Assembly: GCA_037176705.1 (NCBI GenBank)
Contig: CM073905.1
Span: forward strand, 28,676,986-28,740,985
DNA: 64,000 nucleotides
Direction: 5' to 3'
Source of the DNA: Molossus alvarezi
Lineage: Eukaryota > Chordata > Mammalia > Chiroptera > Molossidae
A program made the position numbers and the translations under genes. Positions 32,101 through 46,300 of the stretch are shown piece after piece. The notes beneath the pieces are model-generated. The model was not told where the DNA came from. It searched no databases and saw only the letters and a list, made by a program, of their open reading frames with translations. The stretch's first letter is position 1. Every line of letters starts with the position of its first letter.

Positions 32101-35100
32101 CTTAAACATGCTCTTCAGAGCATCATGGTCATGCAGCCCTCAAGATCCATGTTCTAGTCCCAGTACCTGCCACTAACTAAGGTCCTGCCTTAGCCTCAGG
32201 CCCCAAATCATGATAGGCACATGATCACAAGGGTAACCAAGAGTTTTAAATATTATGATCCTGGACATTTTATTTAAAATATATGACAGAGAGCCCGGCC
32301 GGTGTGGCTCAGTGGTTGAGCATCGACCCGTGCACCAAGAGGTCGCTGGTTCAATCCCCAGTCAGAACACATGCCCAGGTTGTAGGCCTGATCCCCAGTG
32401 GGGAGCATGCAGGAGGTGGTCAATACATGTTCTCTCTCCCTCTCCCTTCCCTCTCTCTCTAAAAATCAATAACGGGAAAAAAAAACCAAACATTTTTTTA
32501 AATAATAAAATACATGACAGAGAAATAAAATTTTAAGTATCACAGTATCCGTCAGGTGAACAAAGACCAGAAACGATCGCTCTCTGAAATTATAGCAACT
32601 CTTTCTTAAGTGTTTAATTTCATAACACAGTCTTACATTCTCTCTATATGAGACAAAAATATTGTTTAAAAAGGCTAGCCCTGGCCGGTATAGCTCAGCG
32701 GTTAGAATGTCGGCCTGCACTCCAGAGAGACCCAGATTTGGTTTCCGCTAACAGCATGTACCTCGGTTGCAATTTATCCCCTGCCCTGGTTGGCTCGTGA
32801 GGGTGGCGGCCACTAGATGTGTCCCTTTCACGTCAATGTTTCTCTCTCTTTCTCTCTCTTCCTCTCTCTTCCTCCTACTCTATCTGAACAAAAAACAGAA
32901 AAATGTCCTCGGGTGAGGATAAAAAAAAAGGCTAAAGGCCTCTTTGAACAACCTCTCAATCCTGGTCTTACTCCCTAGAGTGGAAAACCATTATCAGTTT
33001 GAAACATAACCATCGCAGCATTTTTCTATTTTCTATATGCAGTGTATTTTCTATAAGCAGCATTTAGATATACAAACTTATAATAAAATGTTTTGGCCCT
33101 GGCCGGTTTGGCTCAGCGGTTGGAGCGTCAGCCTGCGGTACAGAGAGAATTGGGTTCGGTTCCCGCTAAGGGCACGTAACTTGGTTGCTGTTTGTCCCCG
33201 GCCCTGGTTGGTGGTGCGGGTGGCAGCCACTCGATGTGTCCCTTTCACATCGATGTTTCTCTCTCTCTCTCTTCCTCTCTCTCCCTCCCGCTCTATCTGA
33301 ACAAAAAATGGAAAAATGTCCTTGGATGAGGATAAAAAAAAAAAAAGTTTTGTTTTGTGTGGTTTTTCTTTTAAACCCACAAATGGTATAATATTTTGTT
33401 TTGTTCTACAACTTCCTTTTATCTTAAGTCTACCCGTTAGTTCATGAAGAAAGCTATTTCCTTCTTCAATAGGTGTAAAGTACATCAAAGTATAAACGCC
33501 ATAATTTAGCCATTTACCTATCAGTAGACTTTGTAGACAATTTCTTTTCTTCTTCACCTACTATGTATTATAAGCAATGCTACAACAAGGGGACATGTAC
33601 ACACGTGTTTAAGGATACAGGGGGATTGTCTCAAAGGCAGAAACTAGAAATAAAGCAACAGGGTAGCAGGGAAAAATCTATATTTAACTACCCTGCCATA
33701 TGAGCTGCTTCGAGGTTTTTATTTATTTATTTATTTATTTTGGTACGTGTCCCTAGTGGGAACCAAACCCGGGACTCTCTGGTCCGCAGGCCGACGCTCC
33801 AACTGCTGAGCCAAAAAGTAGCCAATAAGAAAGGTGAATCAAATGGCAAGAATTTGATGTAACTCAGAAATATACTAACTACTCAAAGTAAGGTTAGTCA
33901 CCTAAAGACCCCACTATGCCGAATAGGTCGGTATTGTAAATTCACACACTAGGGCTTTGCTTTAAGGTCTGCGGCTAGTGGTCAACTTCATTCTTTACAT
34001 CCCAATTTCATTTACCTGCTTGGGAACCTGGACTTCTGCTAAGAGGAGAAATGGAGACAGCCCCATGGCCCTCAGTGCTGGTGGGACCCAAAGCAGAATC
34101 AGAGGAGCAAGTATAGGAATTGAAGGCAGGAAACTGCTGTAGATTCTCTAGGGGAATGTGGACTTCTGGGTCTGCAAAGGAAAAGATGAGATGGTACGCC
34201 CATTTATGGACTTCCTCCAATCTTTTTCAATAGTTAAGGACAGTCAATACGACTCCCCCAGGGGAGTAGGATGTAGAAAGAAGCTTTAATACCCAAATTT
34301 ATAACTGTCACCTTAGAGACTCAAAGGTGAGGTCAATGGTCCACCCATAGAACACATGTGACAATTATTCCTATCACTCAGCAGATCTCCAATTCTCTCC
34401 CCAACCAGGTTTTTTCACCCACTATGCCAAGGATGAATTTACTCTTATTCCTTACTATGTGCTTTGCACTTTGACCCAAATTAACACATTTAATTCTCAA
34501 GCCTATGAAGGAGGTACTATCATGATTCACACTTAAGAACTGAAAAGAACAAGTGGCAAAGCTGGGATATGAACTCAAGCAGTCTGGCTCCTAGGCTCGG
34601 GCACTGAGCCTCTGTACAATGATGCACAACTGTACGAGTCAAAGATGAGAGTTTTTGAACTTACACTTGCCCTGTTTCTTGTTCTCTTCCATCTCAATCC
34701 TGCGCTCTCGACGGCGCTCCTCCCGAGCCTTCTTCTGGCGCTGACGCTTCCTCTTCTCAATGTCATCTGTGAGTTGATCAGGTTATGAGGAGGCAGACTC
34801 AGGACAACCTAGTCATTCCCTCCTCCTGGCTAACTAGTAACTGAGGCAAGTGGCCTCAGTTGGACTGGATGAACAGATGGAGTGTATCAGGAGATTCTGA
34901 AACTCATGACACCGTTCCTTAACTCCTTCCACACTGGATATCTAGTCACAAGAATCCCTGAACTCCCCTATAAAAAGAAGCAAAGTCAGGGCATTCTTAC
35001 CTGAGAATATCTCTAGAGTTTCCTTAGAGACCACAGGAGGCTGCAGAGCCAATTCACAGATGCTGAACTCGCAGGTGAGAGGCAAGTGAGAGAGATATCT

Positions 35101-37181
35101 ATGACGCTGTCGAACATCCTACAGTGGAAAAGGGACCAACACTCAACTAAGACCAGGGCTTACTGTGCAGGCACAGAATCCCACCACAGACATCCAACAG
35201 TCTGCACACACTGACAGCACGAAAGCTCCAAGAATAGTGCTCAAGTTATCACCATTTTGAAAAGTCAAACAGAAAGTGTCAATTAAGCTACAGTAAGGTA
35301 GACTAAGCAACCAGAAGCAGTTTTTTGATTTGTGCTCCAAATGAATGAACTGAGCCTGGCAATAAATAATCTAAAGCTGATCAGCTGTTTCTGATTTTCT
35401 GGGGTCCATAACTGAGGGGAGAGAATAAAAAAAAAAAAGAGTTACTTATCAAAAATCTGGGAACCACTGACAATTAATGATAACTGGGTAGACACATAAA
35501 GCAGATTTCCCTGTTGCACGAAGCTTGACCTAAAACAGTAAGAAATCAAGCCCATAAATTCAGATTTAATTTTGTTTTCTTTTTCTGCAAAAGTTTTATG
35601 GAAAGTTTGTAGTATTCAAAAAAAAGTCTAGGCTTGTAACAAACTTCAGATCAATACAAGAATAACTCTCAAAGGGCAAAAATTCACATTGTAAATGATC
35701 AGGCAATTAAGTCATAGGTATCTAACCCAAAATTGCATTTCAAGCTTGCATAAACTAGCTTTGAAAAAGTCCTCCAATTTGCCCTGGCTGGTTTGCTTCA
35801 GTGGTAGAGCGTCGGCCCTTGGACCAATGAGTCCTGAGTTCAATTCTGGTCAAGGGCGCGTGCGTACCATGGTTGTAGTTCGGTCCCAGCCCTGGTCAGG
35901 GTCTTGCGGGAGGGCAACCAATCGATGCGTCTCTCTCACATCAATGTTTCTCTCTCTTTCTCTCTCTCTCTCTCTCCCCCCTCCCTCTCACTCTATCTGA
36001 AGATAAATAGAAAAATATCCTCAGGTGAGGATTTAAAAAAACAAAGAAAACATCCTCCAAGGACTTTTCATTTTCTTGGCCATTTCTCCCAAGCAATAAG
36101 GAGAGAGAAACAAAAACATCTTGAAAGAAAGCAAAAGACAACTATATTCCCAAGACACAGTAAATAACCTGGTGAAACAGAGAACAGTGAGTGATGCCTG
36201 ACTTAACAAAACCCAGCATTTAACTTTTATCATTTATTTAATTTTATTTATTGATTTAGAGAGAGAGGAAGGGAGAGGGAAAGAGAGAGAGAGAAACATC
36301 GATGAGAGAGAACTTTCATTGGCTGCCACTTGCATGATCACCACTAGGGATTTGGCCCACAACGTGGGCATGTGCCCTGACCAGGAATTGAACCAGGGAC
36401 CTCTGGGTGCACGAGTCAACGCTCAACTACTGAGCCACTACTGGGCCCAGCATTTTACTTTTAAAAGGTAGCACCACTGTCCTGGCTGCATAGCTCAGTT
36501 AGTTAGAGCATCAACCTGACACGCTAAGGTTGCAGGTTTGATCCCTGGTCAGGGCACATACTAGAATCAACCAATGAATGAATAAGTAAGTGGAACAACA
36601 AATATATGTCTCTCTCTGAAGAAGAAGAAAAAAAAAAGCACGATTTAACTTTTTAAAAAATTCATGGGTACCATCACTAACAAAAACAAACTTACAGTCC
36701 AGCCGGTGTGGCTCAGTGGTTGAGCATCAACCCATGCACCAAGAGGTCACCAGTTCAATTCCTGGTCAGGACACATGCCCAGGTTGTGGGCCAAATCCCC
36801 AGTGGGGGCATGCAGGAGGCGGCCAGTAGATGTTCTCTTTCATCGATGTTTCTCTCTCCCTCTCACTTCCTCTCTCTAAAATCAATAAAGAAAAAAAATT
36901 TTTTTTTATCCTCACCCGAGGACATTTTTCTGTTTTTTGTTCAGATAGAGTGGGAGGGAGGGAGAGGAAAAGAGAGAGAGAGAGAGAAACATCGACATGA
37001 AAGGTACACATCGAGTGGCTGCCACCCGCACGACCCAACCAGGGCCAGGGACAAACTGCAACCGAGATACGTGCCCTTAGCGGGAACCGAACCCGGGTCT
37101 CTCTGGACTGCAAGCCGACGCTCTAACCGCTGAGCCAAACCAGCCAGGGCAAAAAAAAATTTTTTTAAAAAAGAGTAACTT

Positions 37182-37217
<36 letters not shown>

Positions 37218-40200
37218 TAAAAGAGTAACTTGAAACTTTATATCTCTAACTTTAAAATAAAATAAAATAAACTTATAAAGCCCTGGCCAGTGTGGCTTAG
37301 TGGCTCATCATCCCATGCACTGAAAGGTTGCTGGTTCAATTTCAGGTCAGAACACATGCCCAGGTTGTGGGCTTGATCCCCAGTAGGGGGCATGCAGGAG
37401 GCGGCTGATGGTTTCTGCTCTCATATCAATGTTTCTCTCTCCCTCTTATAAAAAAAATCTTTAAAAAGAAAAAAACATAAAAACTAAAGGCCTTCAAGGT
37501 TTGTGAACTTGGGACGGCTAGGCCCAGCTCAAAGACATTAGGTTAATGCTGCTCCCCGACCCTCCACCTCTAAAGGAAGGCCTTACCTCAGACATGGAAT
37601 ACCCAACGATCTCCACCACCATTGCTGAGATCTTCTCAGGGCTCTGCTCCAGGCTGCCATACTCCCGCACCAGGCAGCGCACATTCACAGGATGCAGGAA
37701 CATGTACTGCCCGTCCTCCGCTGAAGACAAGTGGTTCTATCACACAATAGTCTTGGCCAGTCCTCAAGACAGGGCCCTCTTATAGGTAGGCCTGCCTCTC
37801 CCTCCCCAAGATGAAAGGCACAAAAGACCTAAACACCCAGGACCTAGTAGCAATATGTTCTTCTGCTGAGAATCAGGTCATCTCTCTCAAACACCTCTAT
37901 GGCAACCCAGCCCTCCTCCCTCAGGGACCCTTACCTTGGTAAAAGTAGTAACAAGGAGAGCTGCTGGGGTGTGTGAAGCCTGAACTGGTGATGGGTTCCT
38001 GCTGGCTGGACTCAGTACAAGTGGTCCCCTCTACAAGATTGTCATCTACTAACTCCGAGTCATCACAAGCCTCTGGACAATCTCTCAGGTCCGGCTCCGG
38101 TTCAGATACTGCTTCCTCTTCTTCTACCAGAGGGAGACCAAGAGGACGAGAAGAGCCCAGAGAACAAGCTTCTGTGGTTTCTTCATCAAAAGCAGACAGA
38201 TACTCCAGCACTCCCTGTTGGGACAAATTCTAGGTCAACAAAAGTACACGTGGCAAAGGTAGACATAGCTCTCTGGATGTTTATCTTAGTTAAACACATT
38301 CACTGATGTAACACCCCTGGGGAAAGAACTAATAAGCACTCAGGAAATACTCACATCTCCTCTTCTTCCAAGAAAGTTCAGATCTCACACAGTGCCTACC
38401 AGCTCAACAGCAGTATTTGAGGAATGGCAGCCATTTAGTCTAGAACAGGAACACACTAACCTTCCTGGGTTGAAAAATGGACTCCTTTGCCAAGGGAGCC
38501 ATCAGCACCAGTTGTTCCAGAGCAGCCACGACACCAGTGACCTCCCCTCTGCTTTCAGCCAATCCTGACAGAGCCTCTTCCCGAGTCTAGACCACCAGAA
38601 AGAAGACAGGAGAAAGCTCAGTTCCCATAAACACACTTAAGCATGAAGAGCAAGGGCTTTCAATGGCCTCTCTCAACAAGAACAAAAGTTAAAAGGCATC
38701 AAGAAATGCTCTAGCCAGGTAGCTCAGCTGGTTAGAGTGCAGTCCCCACATGTCAAGGTTGCAGGTAATCCTCGGTCAGGGCACATGCAAGCAACCAATG
38801 AAAGGATAAATAAGTGGAACAACAAATCGATGTTTCTCTCTCTTTCTCTTCCTCCTCTTCTCTCCAAAAACTATTGTAAAAAAAATTTATTTTTAGTTAA
38901 TTCTCACCTGAGAATATTTATAATTTTTTTTCTTTACTGAGTTTAGAGAGGAAGGACGTGAGAGAGAGACAGAAACATCAATGAGAGAGAACATCAACTG
39001 GCCGCCTCCTGCATGCCCCCCACTTGGGATCAGGCCCAGAACCTGGGCATGTGCCCTGACCTGGAATTGAACTGGCAACATCTAGGTGCGTGGTTGACGC
39101 TCAACCACTGAACCACACCAACCAGGCTTTCCATTGATTTTTATTTTATTTATCATCACCCGAGGATATCTTTGCACAGAGCAAGAGGGAGAGAGTGAGA
39201 GGGAGAGAATGAGGAAGAGAGAGAAAGACAAACATCGATGTGAGAGAGATACATCGACTGGTTGCCACCCACACAATCCCAACCGGGGTAGGGACAAACT
39301 GCAACCAAGGTATGTGCCCTTAGCGGGAACCGAACTCAGGTCTCTCTGGTGTGCAGGCTGACGCTCTAAGAGCTGAGCCAAACTGGCCAGGGCTCCACTG
39401 ATTTTTAGATAGAATGAAAGAGAGAGGAGAAAGGAAGAGCAAGAGAGAGATACATCAAGTGGATGCCTCCTGCACGACCCTGTCTGGGATGGAACCTGCA
39501 AACCCAGGTATGTGCCTTTGACTGGAAATCAAACCTGCGACCCTTTGGTCCATGAGCTGTCACTCTAACAGCTGAGCCAGACCAGCCAAGGCAATAAAAG
39601 AATTTTTAAAAAAGGGAATAAGAACAGCCCTGGCTGGTTTGGCTCAGCAATTACAATGTTGGCCCACAGACGAATGAGTCTCAGGTTCGCCCCCGGCCTC
39701 TCTCTCTCTCTCTCTCCTCTCCCTGATGATAAAAAGAAAAAATATCTTTGGGTGAGGATTTTAAAAAAAACCCAAAAAAAACGGAATAAAACCCAATGGG
39801 AAGAGTTTAAGCACTTAAAATCCTCAGTTTTAAGGGAAACTGGAAGCCAAAGCATCTGGTTCTCAAATAGGATGGTATTCTGCTTAGAGTCTCTGACAAT
39901 GAAAACACAACCCAAAACTTCCTAAACAGAAGTCCAAGAGCATAGTACTAGTTTTCAAACACTGCAGCGAGAAAGAGCCCAGCACAGGAAGCAGGCGGGG
40001 TTTGGCCAATCTCTACCTCAACGTGAATAGTTCTATTTCTACGTAGTTGTTCTACTACCTGAAATACATTTGAACAAATGCTCTGCACTGTAGAAAGAAA
40101 ATAAAAATTAAAGACACAGGGTCCTGCCCAAGGAGGACTTAGAAGTGAGGGAGATAGAGGAATTCAAATACCAGATTCACCTCTTATTAGTCAGGTATCT

Positions 40201-40334
40201 TCAAATACCTAACCCATGATTCCATTTCTTCATCTGTGAAAGGGGAGAGTTTTATCTATCACACCAGGATATAAAATTTAAGTGAGATAAATTATTTTTT
40301 ATCCTCACCTGAGAATATGTCCATTCATTTTGTT

Positions 40335-40382
<48 letters not shown>

Positions 40383-43300
40383 CATCAATCAGTTGCCTCC
40401 CGTATGCACCCTGACCAAGAATCAAACCCACAATCTAGGTATGTGCCCTGACTGGGAACCGAACCCATAACCTTTGGTGCACGGATGAGGATCCAACCAA
40501 CTGAGCCACTGGGCCACGGCTAAACGAGATAAATTTAATTACAGTACCTACTGAATCAATCTCAGGGTGAAGCCCAACAACCAGTGATTCTGATGCATGT
40601 CAAAGCTTAAGAATCCCTGTTGTAGAGGATATGAGACATAAAAGAAATTCTTTATTTGGGTAATTTTCTTACTGCTCCAAAATCCTCAGCAGATATTGGT
40701 TGGGCCTGCTGGATAGGCCATAACACTTTCTCCACAATGTCCCTCTAATAAAACATCTCTAAAAATAAATCCATATCTGGCCTGTGTGGTTCAGTGGTTG
40801 CACATTGACCAACGCACCAAGAGGTCGCCAGTTCGATTCCCAGTTAGCGCACATGCCCAGATTATGGGGCCAATCCCCAGTGGGGGCATGCAGGAGGCGG
40901 CCAATCAATGTTTCTCTCTCTGTCTCCCTTCCTCTCTCTTTAAAAATCAATAAAGAAAAGAATTTTAAATAAATAACAATAAAAATAAATCCAAGTGTTC
41001 TCCTAGAATAGAGAAAGTATGCCTTACCTTGCTTAACTAAGAACATAGGTAACCTAAGAAACTCTAGTGTCTCAGCTCCAGAAAGTACTTAAAACTCACT
41101 AGGTCAGCCCTTCCCTTCCAAAGCAAATCAGCCTTTTTTAGTCACGCCCTGGTTATTATCTTAAACGTGGGGCTGAAGTAATTTAGGCCTACCATGCCAT
41201 CCCATTTCCAGGGCACATCTCACCTTGAGTTCCTGGATGGCTGCCTCAATAAAGCAGGACTCGGGACTGTGCTTCTCCTCTGCCAGCTGCTGCTCCAGTG
41301 CTACTTTCTCTTCCTGAACTACGCGGTGCAGCACCTGCTCCTTAGAGGCCAGCAGTAACTTGGAGTACTGGCTGTGCTGTTCATCTACAAGAGAGCCAGC
41401 AAGATCACAAAAATGCAACACACAAAGCTCACAACAATGTGGCTAAACAGAAACTTTCACATACAGTTTTTCTAAGGTAAAGATGAAGTACTTTGGCATA
41501 ATTTCCTAAAAACAATTTAAAAATGACCTTAATATAAGGTTTACAACTCTGACCTCATCATATAAGAAGTCTATCCTAAGAAACCAAAGATGCAGTGAAA
41601 ACTTTAGTCAACAGAGTATACACTGTCTAGAATATCAAAAAAACTGTAATCAGCCAGTCCAATAACAAAGAAACAGTTAATGACATGATGGTTTATTCAT
41701 TAAAAAGAATTTTGCATACAGCACATGGAAAAAAAGCAGATGCCAAACTAGAGCAAAACTTTTGGGGGTACCTCTGGGTAAAAGGATCACAAATGCTTTA
41801 TTGTCTTTGCTTCCTTTCCCCATATTTTCAGTACTTTTTAAAAAGTTTAAAACAGCCTGGCCAGTAGTTGAACCTTGACCCATGCACCAAGAGGTCACCA
41901 GTTCGATTCCCGGCCATGGCATATGCCCAGGTTGTGGGGCATGCAGGAGACGGCCAATTGATGTTCTCTCTCATTGATGTTTCTGCCTCTCTCTCCCTTC
42001 TTCTCTCTCTAAAAAATCAATAAAGAAAAAAAAGTGTAGAACAATGTTATCTTTTTTGTTTGTTTGTTTATCCTCACCTGAAGACATTCTTTCATTTTTT
42101 TGTTCAGATAGAGTGGGAGGGAGACAGAGGAGGAGAGAGAGAGAGAAACATCGAGATGAAAGGGACACATCGAGTGGTTGCCACCCACACCACCCAACCA
42201 GGGCCGGGGGCAAACTGCAACCAAGGTACATGCCCTTAGCGGGAACCGAACCTGGGTCTCTCTGTACCACAGGCCAATGCTCTAACCGCTGAGCCAAACC
42301 AGCCAGGGCACAATGTTATCTTTTGAGAAACCCTTGAAACACACTATGTTTTTCCCCTTTCCATCTTAGTAACCCGCCCAAAGCAAACCATTTACAAATT
42401 TGTATATGTATCCTTCAATTTTTTTTTTTTTATCCTCACCCGAGGACATTTTTTTGCATTTATCTTCAGATAGAGAGGGAGGGAGAGGGGGGAGAGAGAG
42501 AGAGAGAAACATCGATGAGAGAGAGCTACATGGAGATACATCGACTGGTTGCCACCGACATGACCCCAACCAGGGACAAACTGCAACCAAGGTATGTGCC
42601 CTTAATGGGAACTGAACCGGGAACTCTCTGGTCCGCAGGCTGACGCTCTACCCGCTGAGCCAGCCATGACTATCCTTCAAATCTTTTCTTTTTTTTTATC
42701 CTCACCCAAGGACATTTTTCCATTTTTTTCTGATCAGATAGAATGGGAGGAAGAGAGAGAGAGAAACATCGATGTGAAAGGGACACATCAAGTGGCTGCC
42801 ACCAGCACGACCTAACCAGGGCCAGGGACAAACTGCAACCAAGGTACATGCCCTTAGTGGGAACCGAACCTGGATCTCTCAGGACTGTAGGCCAACGCTC
42901 TAACCGCTGAGCCAAACCGGTCAGGGCTATCCTTCAAATATTTTCTACATTTTTATATACTCATGTTCAGCCCTAGCCCATGTCGCTCAGTTGGTTGAGT
43001 ATTGTCCCATGCACCAAGAGGTCACAGGTTGATTCCCAGTCAGGGCACATGCCCGGGTTTTGGGCTTGATTCCAAGTAGGGGGCATGCCAGAGGCAAGCT
43101 ATCAATGTTTCTCCCTCTCACTTCCTCTAAAAAACAGAATCAATATAAACATTTAAATATACATAAAAAACACATACATAGACACACACTCATGTTCATA
43201 AAGGTTTTTATAAAAATAATCTTTTAAATTAATAAACTATAAATTTTTCTCTATAGTTTATTTTTCAATGTCTTAAAATATTTCAAAATATTCTTCCCCA

Positions 43301-46300
43301 AATTATTAACATAGAGATCTATCCCATTTTTACCTTCTGTATAGTGTTCCACAGTATTATATACTCTAACATGTAACTTTCTTGTGGGACATTTAGGTTA
43401 TTGCCAATTTCATGGTAAAAAAGAATTCTTATACATGCTCCTTGAAAAAAAATGTTTGATATTAAAGTATAAATGCTGGATTTGCCTGGCCAGTGTGGCT
43501 CAGTGGATGAGCGTCAATCCATGCACCAAGAGGTCACTGGTTCGATTCCTAGTCAGAGCACATGCCCAGGCTGTGGGCCAAATCCCCAGTGAGGGGCATG
43601 CAGGAGGCCACCAGTCTATGTTCTCTCTCATCGATGTTTCTCTCTCTCTCTCTCTCTCCCTCTCTCTAAAATCACTAAAAAATTTAAAAAATTAAATGCT
43701 GGATTTAAGGTTGTGCATATTTTAAATACTACTGAATCCCCATCCTCAAAGTCTATCATTAATTTATACTCCTACTGAGAACAAAAGTACCCATTTCTCC
43801 TGCCAATATAATTATTTTTCCCAATGTCTTTTTTTTTAATCATCAGGGATTTTGATTTGCATAACTCTTAGCAAAGTTAAATCTCTATATACATTTAGAA
43901 GTTATTCAAATCCCCTTTTCTGGGAAAGGTTTGGTCATATGCTTATCCCATTCTTCTACTAGGTTGTTAATCTACTGCACAGAACTCCTGTCTGGTCTGG
44001 ACGTTAATCTTCAGCTTTTAATGTGTAGTTTCCTCTAGTTGATTTATCACCTGTTGAGTTTGAGGTTATCTTTTCAGATTACAAATTTATCAATCTTCTT
44101 TTTTATTAACTTTATTCAGGTAACACCGGTTAATAACATATAAATTTCAGGCACACATTATAATTTGACATCTATATACTCTATTTAGTGTGCTCACTAC
44201 CTGAAATCTAGTTTCCTGTCACCATATATGTGACCCCTTTACCCATTTCACCATCCCCCCATGACTAAATCTTTTTTCTTTTCTTTTTTATCCTCACCCA
44301 AAGACATTTTTGCATTTATCCTCAGATACAGCAGGAGGAGGAGAGGGAGGAAGAGAAAGAGAAAAACATCGAAGTAAGAGAGACACATCGAGTGGTTGCC
44401 ACCCACACAACCCCAACCGGGGCTGGGGACAAACTGCAACTGAGGTACGTGCCCTTAGCGCAGTGGTTCTCAACCTGTGGGTCGCGACCCCTTTGGGGGG
44501 GTCGAACGACCCTTTCACAGGGGTCACCTAAGACCATCAGAAAATACATATTTCCGATGGCGCTTCATAACAGTAGCAAAATTACAGTTATGAAGTAGCA
44601 ACGAAAATAATTTTATGGCTGGGGGTCACCACACCATGAGGAACTGTATTAAAGGGTCGCGGCATTAGGAAGGCTGAGAACCACTGCCTTAGTGGGAACC
44701 GAACCCGGGACTCTCTGGTCCAGGGGCTAACACTCTAACCACTGAGCAAACCAGCAAGGGCCCTAAATCTTTTCTTTTACAGCATTTACAGTTTCAGCCT
44801 ATTTCAAAAGTCCATCTATACCTGAGGATTTATAAAGATTTTGTTCTATAATACTATCAACCATAAAAATATTTTTAAAAGACCTATTGTCCTCACCCCG
44901 ACTGGTCTGGCTCAGCGGTTAGAGTGTCGGCCCGCGGATCAATGAGTCACAGGTTTCATTCTGGTCAAAGGCATGTACCTTAGTTGTGATTTGTCCCCGG
45001 CCCTGGTTGAGGTCTTATAGGAGGCAGCCACTCGATGTGTCCCTTTCATATCAATATTTCTCTTTCTGTCTCTCTTCCTCTCTCTCCCTCCCACTCTATC
45101 TGAACAAAAATGGAAAAATGTCCTCAGGTGAGGATAAAAAAACAAAAACAGAAGATATTGTCCTAGCTCGGCTAGTGTGGCTCACTGTCTGAGCGTTTAC
45201 CCATGCACCAAGAGGTCACTGGTTTGATTCCGGTCAGGGCACATGCCAGGTTGTGGGCCAAATCCCCAGTGAAGGGCATGCAGGAGGCTGCCAATCAATC
45301 GATGTTCTCTCTCATCGATGTTTCTATCCCTCTCTCCCTCTCCCCCTACCCTCTCTGAAATCAATAAAGTAAAAAAGGACATTGTCCTATATTTTCTTTT
45401 AAAGTTTAAAAGTTTTGGACATTTTTACATGTACTTCTTCAGTCCATCAGAAATTGATTTTTATAAATGGTATGAGATAGGGATCTACTTTTCCTTTTTT
45501 TTAATTTGGGGTTATTCTAATTAGAGGATGATTATTTATTTATTTATTTAATTTATTTTTGTGATAGGGATCTACTTTTATCCTTTTTTCCAAAAGAGGA
45601 GTCAATTGTTTCAATACCATTTACTGAGAAAGTCCCTTCACCCAGAAATTGAAATGCCACTTTAATGCAATGCTCATTTCTGCAGAGCATACAACCCCTT
45701 GAACTACCCCACCATAAGCACTTACCACACTCAATATCCTAATTGCCTGGCTACCAGTCTCTCTTCTATCCGACTACTGAGTTCCTTAATGACAGGTACC
45801 ATGAATGGCTGACTGGCATCCCCAAAACTGGGCACAGTGTCAGACACTATTCAACAAAGCCTCATAAAATGAAAAATTAAAACATATTGAACTGCCCTGG
45901 CTGGTTTGGCTCAGCACTTAGAGTGTCATCCTGCGGTCCCGAGAGACCTGGGTTCGATTCTCACTAAGGGCATGTACGTCAGTTGCAGTTTGTCCCCGGC
46001 CCTGGCTGGGTCATGTGGTGGCAGCCATTCGATGTGTCCCTTTCACATCAATGTTTCTCTCTCTCTTCCTCTCTATCTGAACAACAACAACAAAAAAAGG
46101 AAAAATGGCCTCGTGTGAGGATAAAAAAACAAAAACATATAGAACTGAACCAAACTTGAAACCAAGAGTTACATCACGTTCTGCAAACTCCACCCTAATG
46201 TACTGAAATACAATGACTAATTTGGAAATGCTAAAAATTCCATGCCCAAAGGCTAAATTTCGGACAGTAGAAAGATATTCACTAGCCCTTATAGGGTGTA

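Noticed and set aside
40330..40382. CRISPR-like or satellite array in the (GA)n tract
   Set aside because: It is a simple dinucleotide expansion of a SINE's CT tract; no spaced repeats and the genome is eukaryotic.
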